64,000 bases of DNA from Paracidovorax wautersii (GCF_900113035.1 NZ_FONX01000008.1:1-64000), one strand, 5' to 3'; shown: positions 46,882 through 59,041, counted from the stretch's first letter. Notes: a model not told the origin generated them from the letters alone. Program-made: numbers and translations.

Positions 46882-47907
46882 ATGGCCCGCAACGCCGCAG
46901 CCACCGCCGACGCCGGCACTGTGCCTGCCCCGCACAGCCGCTGGGCACGGCTGCGCGGGCAGCCCTGGTGGCCCTGGCTCATCACCGCGGTGACGGGCGC
47001 CTTCGCGGCCTTCGTGCTCTACCTGCTCTGGAGCCAGGGCCGCCGCGTGGACTGGCCGGCCGTGTGGCAGTCGCTGCGCGCCCTGCCCCTGGGCGTGGTG
47101 GCGCCGGCGGCGGCGCTGGCCTGGTCCAGCCATCTGCTCTACGCCACCTTCGATCTCTTCGGGCGCTACTACACGCGCCACGGCCTGCCGGTGCCACGCA
47201 CCCTGGGCATCACGCTGATCGCCTACCCGTTCACGCTGAACCTGGGCTCGCTCATCGGCGGCGCCACCACGCGCTACCGGCTCTATTCCCGCCAGGGCGT
47301 GGGCGTGGCGGCCATCGGGCAGATCGTGGTGCTGTCCATCATCACCAACTGGCTGGGCTACTTCGTGCTGGCCGGCGCCGTGTTCTGGGCCTGGACGCCG
47401 CAGCTGCCCGCGGGCTGGGCCGTGGGCGGCGCGCAGCTGCACTGGATGGGCCTGGCCCTGGCCGCCATCACCGCGGGCTACCTGGCGCTCTGCATCGGGC
47501 GCGGCGGCCGGCCGATCACCGTGCGCGGGCACGACTTCCCGCTGCCGCACTGGAGCGCCGGGCTGCTGCAGGTGGTGGCCTCGTGCCTCAACTGGATGCT
47601 GATGGCCGGCGCGCTCTGGATGCTGACGCAGCGGCAGGCCCCCTACGCGGCGGCGCTGGCCACGGTGCTGCTGGGTGCCATCGCGGGGCTGATCTCGCGC
47701 ATTCCCGCCGGCCTAGGCGTGCTGGAGGCCGTGGCCACCGCCGTGCTCTCGGCCTACATGCCCCCCGCCCAGGCGCTGGCCGCCGTGCTGGCCTACCGCA
47801 TGCTCTATTTCTTCGCGCCGCTGGGCGTGGCGGTGCTGGCCTTCGGGGCGACCGAGCTGCTCTGGAAGCGGCGGCAGCCGGCCGCGGCAACGACAAGGAG
47901 CGGTTAG
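46882..47907 (+). CDS. YbhN-like UPF0104 integral membrane protein
   Basis: A 341-residue membrane protein with about eight hydrophobic segments, of the YbhN/lysyl-PG synthetase transmembrane family (DUF2156-less form). Conserved stretches are NLGSLIGGATTRYRLYSRQG (around residue 130) and SRIPAGLGVLEAVATAVLSAY (around 275). Recent work on relatives suggests lipid flipping, but the substrate is not certain. The ATG at 46882 follows clsB by 19 bp. Third gene of the membrane-lipid operon. Confidence 0.88.
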   Translation: MARNAAATADAGTVPAPHSRWARLRGQPWWPWLITAVTGAFAAFVLYLLWSQGRRVDWPAVWQSLRALPLGVVAPAAALAWSSHLLYATFDLFGRYYTRHGLPVPRTLGITLIAYPFTLNLGSLIGGATTRYRLYSRQGVGVAAIGQIVVLSIITNWLGYFVLAGAVFWAWTPQLPAGWAVGGAQLHWMGLALAAITAGYLALCIGRGGRPITVRGHDFPLPHWSAGLLQVVASCLNWMLMAGALWMLTQRQAPYAAALATVLLGAIAGLISRIPAGLGVLEAVATAVLSAYMPPAQALAAVLAYRMLYFFAPLGVAVLAFGATELLWKRRQPAAATTRSG

Positions 47908-48004
47908 CGGCGCACGCCGCCATGCGGTGCGTGAAAACCCGGGCTGCCGTATGATTGCCGCCCCGCGAAACGCCCCACGCCCGATAGATACGGGCCTGAA
48001 CGCC

Positions 48005-49750
48005 ATGATCCGACTCTCGGAAATCAAGCTGCCGCTGGCCGCCCTGCCCGCCAGCCCCCTCGACAACGACACCCATCCGCACGCCGCCCTGCACGAGCAG
48101 GCCTGCGCCGTGCTGGGCGTGCCGCCCGCCGCCATCGCCCACCTGCACGTGCACAAGCGCAGCTTCGACGCGCGCAAGGCCGACCTGCTGGCGGTGTACA
48201 TCCTCGACATCACGCTGGCCGACCCGGCGCAGGAGCCGGCCCTGCTGGCGCGCCATGCAGGTCGCCCGCACGTGCAGCCCACGCCCGACATGGCCTGGAA
48301 GCCCGTGGGCCGCGCGCCCGAAGGTCTGGCGCACCGCCCGGTGGTGGTGGGCTTCGGGCCCTGCGGCATCTTCGCCGCGCTGGTGCTGGCGCAGATGGGC
48401 TTCAAGCCCATCGTGCTGGAGCGCGGCAAGACCGTGCGCGAGCGCACCAAGGACACCTGGGGCCTGTGGCGCAAGCGCACGCTCACGCCCGAATCGAACG
48501 TGCAGTTCGGCGAAGGCGGTGCCGGCACCTTCAGCGACGGCAAGCTCTACAGCCAGATCAAGGACCCGCGCCACCTGGGCCGCAAGGTGATGGAAGAGTT
48601 CGTGCAGGCCGGCGCGCCGCCCGAGATCCTCTACGCCGCGCACCCGCACATCGGCACCTTCAAGCTGGTCAAGGTGGTGGAGACGCTGCGCGAGCAGATC
48701 ATCGCCCTGGGCGGCGAGGTGCGCTTCGAGCAGCGCGTGACCGACGTGGTGGTCGAGGCCGACGCCTCCGGCCAGCGCCACCTGCGCGGCCTGCAGGTGC
48801 TGGACCAGGCCACCGGCCAGCAGCACACGCTGCGCGCCGACCATGTGGTGATGGCGCTGGGCCACAGCTCGCGCGACACCTTCGCCATGCTGCACGGGCG
48901 CGGCGTGCACATGGAGGCCAAGCCCTTCTCGGTGGGCGTGCGCATCGAACACCCGCAGAGCGTGATCGACCGCGCGCGCTGGGGCCGCCACGCCGGCCAC
49001 CCGCTGCTGGGCGCGGCCGACTACAAGCTGGTCCACCACGCGGCCAACGGCCGGGCGGTCTACAGCTTCTGCATGTGCCCGGGCGGCACGGTGGTGGCCG
49101 CCACCAGCGAGCCCGGCCGCGTGGTCACCAACGGCATGAGCCAGTATTCGCGCAACGAGCGCAACGCAAACGCCGGCATGGTGGTAGCCATCGACCCGAG
49201 CGACTACCCCCACGATGCCGAGGCCTTCGCCGCCGCGCTGGGCGACACGCACGGCATCGAATCGCTGCCCGCCGGCCAGGCCCATCCGCTGGCCGGCATC
49301 GTGCTGCAGCGGCAGCTCGAATCCCGCGCCTACGTGCTGGGCGGCAGCAGCTACAACGCCCCGGCGCAGCTGGTGGGCGACTTCCTCGCGCGGCGCGCAT
49401 CGACGCAGCTGGGCGCGGTGGAGCCTTCCTACAAGCCCGGCGTGACCATGGTCGATCTACAGGAAGCCCTGCCCGCCTACGCCACCGAGGCCATGCGCGA
49501 GGCCCTGCCCGCCTTCGGCAAGAAGATCCGCGGCTACGACATGCACGACGCAGTGCTGACCGGGGTGGAAACGCGCACCTCCTCGCCGCTCAAGATCGGC
49601 CGGGGCGAGGACTTCCAGAGCCTCAACACCGCCGGCCTCTACCCTGCCGGCGAAGGCGCCAGCTACGCGGGCGGCATTCTCTCGGCCGGGGTGGACGGCA
49701 TCAAGGTGGGCGAAGCCGTGGCCCGGGCCATCCTGGGGGTGGCGGCATGA
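48005..49750 (+). CDS. FAD-dependent oxidoreductase (COG2509-type)
   Basis: A 581-residue flavoprotein. It has an N-terminal ~90-residue domain (MIRLSEIKLPL ... HVHKRSFDARK), then a dinucleotide-binding motif VVVGFGPCGIFAALVLAQMG (GxGPxG, about residues 112-131) and the family mark ESNVQFGEGGAGTFSDGKLY (about 160-179). The C-terminal GEGASYAGGILSAGVDGIK closes the FAD site. The natural substrate of this family is not established; its oxidoreductase class is clear. It overlaps the VUT-transporter gene by ATGA, so the two are translationally coupled. Confidence 0.9.
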   Translation: MIRLSEIKLPLAALPASPLDNDTHPHAALHEQACAVLGVPPAAIAHLHVHKRSFDARKADLLAVYILDITLADPAQEPALLARHAGRPHVQPTPDMAWKPVGRAPEGLAHRPVVVGFGPCGIFAALVLAQMGFKPIVLERGKTVRERTKDTWGLWRKRTLTPESNVQFGEGGAGTFSDGKLYSQIKDPRHLGRKVMEEFVQAGAPPEILYAAHPHIGTFKLVKVVETLREQIIALGGEVRFEQRVTDVVVEADASGQRHLRGLQVLDQATGQQHTLRADHVVMALGHSSRDTFAMLHGRGVHMEAKPFSVGVRIEHPQSVIDRARWGRHAGHPLLGAADYKLVHHAANGRAVYSFCMCPGGTVVAATSEPGRVVTNGMSQYSRNERNANAGMVVAIDPSDYPHDAEAFAAALGDTHGIESLPAGQAHPLAGIVLQRQLESRAYVLGGSSYNAPAQLVGDFLARRASTQLGAVEPSYKPGVTMVDLQEALPAYATEAMREALPAFGKKIRGYDMHDAVLTGVETRTSSPLKIGRGEDFQSLNTAGLYPAGEGASYAGGILSAGVDGIKVGEAVARAILGVAA

Positions 49751-50334
49751 CCGGGCACCCTGGCACCGCACGGCCGCTGGACGCGGCGGCTTTCGCGCCC
49801 CCGTCCCTGCTGCGCTTCGCGGGCGCGGCGCTGGCCATGGCCTGCGTGGTGCTGGCCTCCAACATCCTGGTGCAGTACCCCATCAACGACTGGCTGACCT
49901 GGGGCGCGCTCAGCTACCCCGTGGCCTTCCTGGTCAGCGACCTCATCAACCGCAGCCACGGCCCGGTGCCGGCGCGGCGCGTGGCCTGGGTGGGCTTCGC
50001 GGTCGCGGTGGCGGCCTCGCTGGCGCTGGCGCCCGCGCGCATCGCCATCGCCTCGGGCACGGCCTTCATCGTGTCGCAGTGCCTGGACATCAGCATCTTC
50101 CACCGGCTGCGCCAGGGCACCTGGTGGCGCGCGCCGCTGCTGGCCACGGTGCTGGCCGCAGCGCTGGACACCGCCGTGTTCTGGGGCATCGCCTTCGCGG
50201 GCTCGGGCGACCCGTGGATCACCTGGGCGCTGGGCGACCTGGGCGTGAAGCTGTCCGTGGGCGTGCTGCTGTTGCTGCCCTTCCGGCTGCTGACCTGGCG
50301 CAGCGCCGCTCAGGCAGCGCGGCCGCAGCGCTGA
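49747..50334 (+). CDS. VUT-family transporter (queuosine-precursor type)
   Basis: A 195-residue integral membrane protein with about five or six hydrophobic segments and the VUT (DUF165) marks: ASNILVQYPINDWLTWGALSYPVAFLVSDLINR, given here by NDWLTWGALSYPVAFLVSDL, and SQCLDISIFHRLRQ. E. coli YhhQ of this family imports 7-cyano-7-deazaguanine for queuosine. It is coupled to an oxidoreductase rather than que genes, so the substrate here is open. Confidence 0.87.
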   Translation: MTGHPGTARPLDAAAFAPPSLLRFAGAALAMACVVLASNILVQYPINDWLTWGALSYPVAFLVSDLINRSHGPVPARRVAWVGFAVAVAASLALAPARIAIASGTAFIVSQCLDISIFHRLRQGTWWRAPLLATVLAAALDTAVFWGIAFAGSGDPWITWALGDLGVKLSVGVLLLLPFRLLTWRSAAQAARPQR

Positions 50335-50382
50335 CGACCGCAGCACTGGCAGCCAGCCCGGTGCAACACGGTCAGGCGAGGT

Positions 50383-50451
50383 CCGTTGGGGCTGAGCCCG
50401 TAGAAGCCAGGGGCCCGGATGGCAGCCCTTCGACAGGCTCAGGGCGAGCGG
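50383..50451. repeat. Inverted pair of a widespread CCCTTCGACAGGCTCAGGGC-type repeat
   Basis: Right unit CCCTTCGACAGGCTCAGGGC (50426-50445, extended to GAGCGG) and left unit CCGTTGGGGCTGAGCCCGTA (50383-50402, extended to GAAG) are inverted copies of one REP-like sequence. From memory, this sequence is common between genes in many Beta- and Gammaproteobacteria. It lies between two convergent operons and may end transcripts. Confidence 0.75.
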
Positions 50452-50478
50452 GTCAACGGGGGTTGGCGCGCCAGACCT

Positions 50479-51744
50479 TCAGCCGGCCACCACCCCGGCC
50501 CGCTCCAGCATGGCGTGCAGCAGCACATTGCAGCCGGCCTCGATGTGCGCGGGCTGGGCGTCCTCGATCTCGTTGTGGCTGATGCCATCCTTGCAGGGGA
50601 TGAAGATCATCCCCGCCGGCGCCAGCTTGGCCATGTACACCGCGTCGTGCCCGGCCCCCGACACGGCGGGCATGTGGCTATAGCCCAGGCTGGCGGCGGC
50701 GCGGCCCACGGCCTCCACGCATTCGGCATGGAACTGCTGCGCGGGATAGCTGGAGACGAGGTCGATCTGCACCTGCACGCCGTGCTCCCTGGCCACCTGG
50801 TCGGCCAGGGCCTTGACCTCGGCGGCCATCGCATCGACCAGTTCGTCCGTGCTGTTGCGCAGGTCGATGCTGAACTTGACACGGCCGGGAATGACGTTGC
50901 GGCTGTTGGGGAAGACCTGCACCATGCCCACCGTGCCCCGGCCGTGCGGCGGGTGGCGGTGGGCGGCGGCGACCACGTCCTGCATGATGCGGGTGGCGGC
51001 CAGCAGGGCATCCTTGCGCAACGCCATGGGCGTGGGGCCGGCATGGGCCTCCATGCCCGTCACGGTGCAGTCGAACCAGCGGATGCCCAGCACGCCGCTG
51101 ACCACGCCGATGGTCTTGTCGTTGTCTTCCAGCACCGGGCCCTGCTCGATGTGCGTCTCGAAATACGCGCCGATGGGATGGTCGCCCGGCTCCTGCTCGC
51201 CGATGTAGCCGATGCGCTCCAGCTCGCCCTTGACGGTCTTGCCCTCGGTGTCCGTGGCGGCATAGGCATGCTCCAGCGTGAAGGCCTTGGCGAAGACGCC
51301 CGAGCCCATCATCACCGGCACGAAGCGGCTGCCTTCCTCGTTGGTCCAGAAGGCGACCTCGATGGGCGCCTCGGTCTCGATACCGTGATCGTTGAGCGTG
51401 CGAACGACCTCGATGCCCGCGAGCACGCCGTAGTTGCCGTCGAACTTGCCGCCCGTGGGCTGGGTGTCGATGTGGCTGCCGGTCATGATGGGCGGCAGGC
51501 TGTCGTCGCGGCCCGGGCGGCGCATGAAGACGTTGCCGATCTTGTCGATGGTGACCGACATGCCGGCCTCGCGCGCCCAGCCGGTGACCAGGTCGCGGCC
51601 CTGCTTGTCCAGGTCGGTCAGCGTGAGGCGGCAGACGCCGCCCTTGGGCGTGGCGCCGATCTGCGCCAGCTCCATGAGCGAATCCCAGAGGCGCTGGCCG
51701 TCGATGCGCAGGTGGCCGATGTCGGTCTTCACTTTGGTGTCCAT
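50479..51744 (-). CDS. Zn-dependent hydantoinase/carbamoylase (beta-ureidopropionase or N-carbamoyl-amino-acid hydrolase)
   Basis: A 421-residue M20-type amidohydrolase that most likely removes the carbamoyl group from N-carbamoyl-beta-alanine, the last step of reductive pyrimidine degradation. Metal ligands are visible as MTGSHIDTQPTGGKFDGNYG (His, Asp), TNEEGSRF (Glu), FETHIEQGPVLE (His) and the C-terminal DGISHNEIED (His). The dimerisation domain is VTGMEAHAGPTPMALRKDAL. It is the last gene of the operon, 47 bp after dihydropyrimidinase. Allantoate amidohydrolase shares the fold; context favours pyrimidine use. Confidence 0.9.
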   Translation of the reverse strand: MDTKVKTDIGHLRIDGQRLWDSLMELAQIGATPKGGVCRLTLTDLDKQGRDLVTGWAREAGMSVTIDKIGNVFMRRPGRDDSLPPIMTGSHIDTQPTGGKFDGNYGVLAGIEVVRTLNDHGIETEAPIEVAFWTNEEGSRFVPVMMGSGVFAKAFTLEHAYAATDTEGKTVKGELERIGYIGEQEPGDHPIGAYFETHIEQGPVLEDNDKTIGVVSGVLGIRWFDCTVTGMEAHAGPTPMALRKDALLAATRIMQDVVAAAHRHPPHGRGTVGMVQVFPNSRNVIPGRVKFSIDLRNSTDELVDAMAAEVKALADQVAREHGVQVQIDLVSSYPAQQFHAECVEAVGRAAASLGYSHMPAVSGAGHDAVYMAKLAPAGMIFIPCKDGISHNEIEDAQPAHIEAGCNVLLHAMLERAGVVAG

Positions 51745-51791
51745 GGTGTTCTCCGGAGTCTGGGAAATGGGGGATGGGCGAGGCCCGCCGG

Positions 51792-54784
<2,993 letters not shown>

Positions 54785-54848
54785 GGAAAGCTCTCCTCAA
54801 CGTTGCAGACGCAGGGGCAGGACGGAACGCACGGCAGGCAAGCAAGGC

Positions 54849-56156
54849 TCAGGCCGGCACGCGCTGCGGGTTGTTGGCATGCGTGGTCCAGTTGGCGTAT
54901 TCGCCGCTCACCGTGCGGCCGGTGCGCGCATCGACCTCGCCCGGCGCCAGGCTGCGCATGCTGATGCACTCGGGCACCGGGCAGATCGAGGCGCACAGGT
55001 TGCAGCCCACGCACTCGGCCTCGTTCACCTCGAAGCGGCGCACGCCGCCCTGCTTGTCGAAGGTGATGGCCTGGTGCGAGGTGTCTTCGCACACCACGTG
55101 GCAGCGGCCGCAGCCGATGCAGGCGTCCTGGTCGATCACGGCCTTCTCGATGTGGTTGAGGTCGAGCTGCTTCCAGTCCTTGACGGTGGGCACCGCCTGG
55201 CCGCGGAAGTCGTCGATGCATTCGTAGCCGTGCGCGTCCATGAAGTTGGAGAGGCCGTCGCACAGGTCCTGCACGATCCTGAAGCCATAGACCATGGCCG
55301 CCGTGCAGACCTGCACCGTGCCGCAGCCCAGGGCGATGTATTCGGCCGCGTCGCGCCAGGTGGTCACGCCGCCGATGCCGCTGATGGGCAGGCCGGCGGT
55401 CTGCGCGTCGCGCGCGATCTCGGCCACCATGTTCAGCGCGATGGGCTTGACGGCCGGGCCGCAGTAGCCGCCGTGCGAGCCCCAGCCGCCGGTGTGCGGG
55501 CTCATCGCCATGCGCTCCAGGTCCACGCCCATGATGGAGTTGATGGTGTTGATGAGCGAGACCGCGTCCGCCCCGCCGGCCTTGGCCGCGCGCGCCGGCT
55601 GGCGCACGTCGGTGATGTTGGGCGTGAGCTTCACGATCACCGGCAGGCGGCTGTACTGCTTGCACCACTGCGTGACCATCTGGATGTATTCGGGCACCTG
55701 GCCCACGGCCGCGCCCATGCCGCGCTCGCTCATGCCGTGCGGGCAGCCGAAGTTCAGCTCGATGCCGTCGGCGCCCGTGTCCTCCACCATGGGCAGGATG
55801 CGCTTCCAGCTCTCTTCCACGCAGGGCACCATCAGCGAGACGATCATGGCGCGGTCGGGCCAGTTGCGCTTGACGCGGCGGATCTCCTCCAGGTTCACGG
55901 CCAGCGGCCGGTCGGTGATGAGCTCGATGTTGTTCAGGCCGATCACGCGCCGGTCCTGCGACATGAGCGTGGAATAGCGCGGGCCGTTCACGTTGACCAC
56001 GTGCGGGTCCTCGCCCAGGGTCTTCCAGACCACGCCGCCCCAGCCGGCCTCGAAGGCGCGGGTGACGTTGATCTCCTTGTCGGTGGGCGGCGCCGAGGCC
56101 AGCCAGAAGGGGTTGGGGCTGCGGATGCCCAGGAATTCGCTGCGGATGTCTGCCAT
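54849..56156 (-). CDS. preA: NAD-dependent dihydropyrimidine dehydrogenase subunit PreA
   Basis: FMN and iron-sulfur subunit reducing uracil and thymine to dihydro forms. The 435-residue protein has a TIM-barrel FMN domain (NPFWLASAPPT, NFGCPHGMSERGMG, VKLTPNI, GIGGVTTW) and a C-terminal pair of 4Fe-4S motifs: CIGCGRCHVVCEDTSHQ and CVGCNLCASICPVPEC. The catalytic Cys of the pyrimidine site lies in GCPHG. It pairs with preT 53 bp upstream. The start at 56156 fits the family (MADIRSEFLGI). Confidence 0.96.
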   Translation of the reverse strand: MADIRSEFLGIRSPNPFWLASAPPTDKEINVTRAFEAGWGGVVWKTLGEDPHVVNVNGPRYSTLMSQDRRVIGLNNIELITDRPLAVNLEEIRRVKRNWPDRAMIVSLMVPCVEESWKRILPMVEDTGADGIELNFGCPHGMSERGMGAAVGQVPEYIQMVTQWCKQYSRLPVIVKLTPNITDVRQPARAAKAGGADAVSLINTINSIMGVDLERMAMSPHTGGWGSHGGYCGPAVKPIALNMVAEIARDAQTAGLPISGIGGVTTWRDAAEYIALGCGTVQVCTAAMVYGFRIVQDLCDGLSNFMDAHGYECIDDFRGQAVPTVKDWKQLDLNHIEKAVIDQDACIGCGRCHVVCEDTSHQAITFDKQGGVRRFEVNEAECVGCNLCASICPVPECISMRSLAPGEVDARTGRTVSGEYANWTTHANNPQRVPA

Positions 56157-56209
56157 GTGCTTCTCCCGTGTCGTGTCGCGGTGGGTTCGTGGGGTGGGTG
56201 GCGCGGGCC

Positions 56210-57562
56210 TCAGCCCGCCATCAGCGCCTCGTGGATGGAGGCGGCGGCCACCTTGCCGTGCTCCACGGCCTCCACGGTCAGGTCGCGCCCGCCGGCACGG
56301 CAGTCGCCGCCGGCCCAGACGCCCGGCGCGCTGGTGCGGCCCTGGGCATCGGTGGCGATGCGGCCGGCCTGCAGCGCGATGGCCGGGCCCGCGTATTCGG
56401 GCCGGTAGCTCTGGCCGATGGCCTTGAGCACCATGTCGGCTTCGAGCGTGAAGGTCTCGCCGGTCTCCACCAGGCGCCCGCCTTCGAGCGCCGTGGCGGC
56501 GAAGCGCATGCCGCGCACGGCGCCGGCCTCGCACCGCAGTTCCTTGGGCGCGGCCCAGTGGCGCAGGGTCACGCCATGGGTCTGGGCCCAGCGCTGCTCC
56601 ACCTGCGAGGCCGACATGCTCTCGGCCCCCCGGCGATAGACGATGGTCACCTCCTCGGCACCCAGCTTGCGCGCCTGCACGGCGGCGTCCACCGCCGTCA
56701 TGCCGCCGCCGATCACCACCACGCGCCGGCCCACGGGCACGGCCGACAGATCGGCGGCCTGGCGCAGCTCGGCGATGAAGTCCACCGCATTGCGCAGGCC
56801 GGTGGCCTGCGGCTCCGCGATGCCCAGCGCGTTCACGCCGGCCAGTCCAAGGCCCAGGAAGACGGCGTCATAGGCCTCCAGCAGGCCATCGACGGTGATG
56901 TCGCGCCCCAGCTGCTGCTGGCAGCGCACCTCGATGCCGCCCACCGACAAGAGCCACGCCACCTCCTTCTGCGCGAAGCCGCCCGCGGTCTTGTAGCTGG
57001 CCAGGCCGTATTCGTTGAGGCCGCCCAGCTTAGGCCGGGCCTCGAACAGCACCACGTCGTGCCCGCGCAGCGCGAGGCCGTGGGCGCAGGCCAGCCCCGC
57101 AGGCCCGGCGCCGACCACGGCCACGCGCCGGCCGGCGGGCGCGGCGCGGGTGAAGAGCGGCGCGCCGGGTGCGGCGAAGTAGGCATCGGTGGCATGGCGC
57201 TGCAGCGCGCCGATCTCCACCGGCTTGTCCTCGTTGGCGTTGCGCACGCAGGCCTCTTCGCACAGCACCTCGGTGGGGCAGACGCGGGCGCACATGCCGC
57301 CCAGCGGGTTGGCTTCGAGGATGGCGCGCGCAGCGCCACGCTCGTTGCCCTGGGCGATGCGGTGGATGAACGAGGGAATGTCGATGCCCGTGGGACAGGC
57401 CGTGGCGCAGGGCGCGTCGTGGCAGTAGTAGCAGCGCTCGGCTTCGATCAGCGCCTGGGCCCGCGTGAGCGGCGGATGCGCGTCGCCGAAATTCACGGCG
57501 TAATCGGCCAGGTTCAGGCGTGCGGCATGCACGCCGCAGGCACGGCTTGCGGTCGGTTCCAT
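56210..57562 (-). CDS. preT: NAD-dependent dihydropyrimidine dehydrogenase subunit PreT
   Basis: FAD and NAD(H) subunit passing electrons to PreA. The 450-residue protein starts with a cysteine-rich 4Fe-4S region (CYYCHDAPCATACPTGIDIP, then CARVCPTEVLCEEAC). It continues with an FAD-binding VAVVGAGPAGLACAHGLALRG motif and an NADH-binding VVVIGGGMTAVDAAVQARKLG motif. GVWAGGDC near the end closes the FAD site. The start at 57562 was preferred over an upstream Met that would add 41 unrelated residues. First gene of the operon, 226 bases from the tandem operators. Confidence 0.95.
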   Translation of the reverse strand: MEPTASRACGVHAARLNLADYAVNFGDAHPPLTRAQALIEAERCYYCHDAPCATACPTGIDIPSFIHRIAQGNERGAARAILEANPLGGMCARVCPTEVLCEEACVRNANEDKPVEIGALQRHATDAYFAAPGAPLFTRAAPAGRRVAVVGAGPAGLACAHGLALRGHDVVLFEARPKLGGLNEYGLASYKTAGGFAQKEVAWLLSVGGIEVRCQQQLGRDITVDGLLEAYDAVFLGLGLAGVNALGIAEPQATGLRNAVDFIAELRQAADLSAVPVGRRVVVIGGGMTAVDAAVQARKLGAEEVTIVYRRGAESMSASQVEQRWAQTHGVTLRHWAAPKELRCEAGAVRGMRFAATALEGGRLVETGETFTLEADMVLKAIGQSYRPEYAGPAIALQAGRIATDAQGRTSAPGVWAGGDCRAGGRDLTVEAVEHGKVAAASIHEALMAG

Positions 57563-57788
57563 GGTGTGTGCTCCGGCGAGGGGGTCAGTCGAGGGGATGG
57601 GGAGCGCTGCGGCGAGCGCCGCTGCACGCGGATCGAGAGACCGGCCGGCCAGGTCGCGCCTGGGCAAGGACGCATGCGCGGGCAACGAACCCGGCGCACA
57701 GCGGTGCGGACTGCGGAGATTTCATCGGGGGCCTCACGGGGTGCTGGCAGGTGTCATCGGCGATGCCGTCGCCCTGCCTGTCGGTTAA
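57563..57788. other. preT leader region
   Basis: The 226 bases between the tandem operators and the preT start codon are G+C-rich and hold no recognisable gene. A small hairpin or internal control element cannot be excluded. The transcript start is expected near the operators, leaving a long untranslated leader. Confidence 0.4.
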
Positions 57789-57822
57789 TTTACCGACCAG
57801 TAAAAATTTACCAATCGGTAAA
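57789..57822. promoter_or_regulatory. Two tandem palindromic operators between preT and the TetR gene
   Basis: Site 1 TTTACCGACCAGTAAA (57789-57804) and site 2 TTTACCAATCGGTAAA (57807-57822) are 16-bp dyads with centres 18 bp apart. Site 2 has perfect 6-bp arms TTTACC / GGTAAA. They resemble the E. coli RutR box, which as I recall is TTGACC-N4-GGTCAA. The adjacent TetR protein is the natural binder and would control both itself and the degradation operon. Confidence 0.82.
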
Positions 57823-57881
57823 AACCCAACTGCAAGCCGCGTGCCAACTTGAGGGCCCCGCATTCATCCCACAATGGTGCA

Positions 57882-58652
57882 ATGCGACGAAACCCTCCGC
57901 CCGCCCGCCCCGCGCCTGTGCGCGGGCGCACCGCCACCGACGACAGCGAGACCCCCACGCCCCCGCCCGCGCGCCCGCCCACGGCGTCGCGGCTGAACAA
58001 GGAACGCACCATCCTGACGGAGGCCGAGAGCCAGTTCGCGCAGTTCGGCTTCGAGGGCGCGTCGCTGGAAAGCATCGCGGCGGCCGTGAACATCAGCCGC
58101 CACAACCTGCTGTATTACTTTCCGAGCAAGGAAGCGCTCTATCTGCGCGTGCTCGACGACGTGCTCAACCAGTGGCTCTCGGGCATGGAGGAGATGTCGC
58201 ACGGCGACGATCCGCAGCAGGCGCTGCGCCACTACATCCGCGCCAAGCTGCGCTCGTCGCTGGAGCGGCCCAACGCGGCCAAGGTCTTCGCCAAGGAAGT
58301 GATCGCCGGCGCGCCCCGCTATGCCGGCGTGATCGCCGAGCGCGTGGGCCCGGTGCTGAAGAAGGACGTGAGCACCTTCCAGCGCTGGGCCGACGAGGGC
58401 CGCATCGCGCACGTGGACTTCACGCACCTGATGTTCATCATCTGGTCGGTCACCCAGGCCTATGCCGACCAGCAGACCCAGTTCGCCCTGCTGCTGGGCC
58501 AGCCCGCCCTCACCGAGCGCGACTACGCCCGGGCCGAGGAGCTGATCTGCCACCTGGTGCTCAAGGGGCTGGAGCCTGGCGCTGCGCCGCAGCCCGCGGC
58601 CCGCAGCGGCAAGCGCGCCAGGCAGCGCTCAGCCGATACCGCAAACGACTAA
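57882..58652 (+). CDS. TetR-family regulator (RutR-like)
   Basis: A 256-residue regulator. After a ~40-residue Pro/Arg-rich N-terminal extension, the TetR helix-turn-helix runs from about residue 45 to 92 (ERTILTEAESQFAQFGFEG, AAVNISRHNLLYYFPSKEALY). The C-terminal ligand domain resembles RutR (LKKDVSTFQRWADEGRIAHVDFTHLMFIIWS). RutR of E. coli binds uracil and thymine; here the divergent pre/hyd operon points to the same signal. Its stop overlaps the convergent YXWGXW gene in a CTAA. Confidence 0.92.
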   Translation: MRRNPPPARPAPVRGRTATDDSETPTPPPARPPTASRLNKERTILTEAESQFAQFGFEGASLESIAAAVNISRHNLLYYFPSKEALYLRVLDDVLNQWLSGMEEMSHGDDPQQALRHYIRAKLRSSLERPNAAKVFAKEVIAGAPRYAGVIAERVGPVLKKDVSTFQRWADEGRIAHVDFTHLMFIIWSVTQAYADQQTQFALLLGQPALTERDYARAEELICHLVLKGLEPGAAPQPAARSGKRARQRSADTAND

Positions 58653-59041
58653 CGGTAGCCCCAGTGGCCCTGGCGCATGTGCCAGCCGCCCGGGCCCGGC
58701 TCCCAGCGCTGGGGCACCCAGACCCAGCCCGGGCGCGGCGGCGCGGCCCAGTGCCCCGGGCGCCACGCATAGCGCCCGCCGCCCCACTCCCAGAAGCCGC
58801 CCACCCAGACGTGGACCGGCGAAGGCGCGACGGTGACCGTTTCCACATAGGGCGCAGGCGGCGCGATCGGGGCGACGATGGGCGGCCCCTGCTCCACCAG
58901 CACCTGCCGCACGGGCGGGGCCACCACGCAGCCCGATAGCGCAGCCGCAGCGGCTGCGGCGAGCAGAGTCAGCGCACCCGCGCGGCGGATGCGGGCTCCA
59001 GGGCTGGGCAAGAACATGGCGAACACTCCATTCATCATCAT
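58649..59041 (-). CDS. YXWGXW-repeat lipoprotein
   Basis: A ~130-residue exported lipoprotein: signal peptide with lipobox LSGC (Cys at about residue 38), then a Pro/Val-rich linker, then several aromatic repeats of the YXWGXW type (VHVWVGGFWEWGGGRYAWRPGHW, given by WVGGFWEWGGGRYAW; GWVWVPQRW; WHMRQGHWGYR). The true start may be the Met 8 codons downstream. Cell-surface or periplasmic stress role is guessed for such proteins; none is established. Its last codon overlaps the TetR stop. Confidence 0.85.
   Translation of the reverse strand: MMMNGVFAMFLPSPGARIRRAGALTLLAAAAAAALSGCVVAPPVRQVLVEQGPPIVAPIAPPAPYVETVTVAPSPVHVWVGGFWEWGGGRYAWRPGHWAAPPRPGWVWVPQRWEPGPGGWHMRQGHWGYR

Noticed and set aside
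50341-50582. Small plus-strand frame extending past the VUT-family gene
   Set aside because: It runs through the REP-like pair and into the antisense of the carbamoylase gene, with no start signal.
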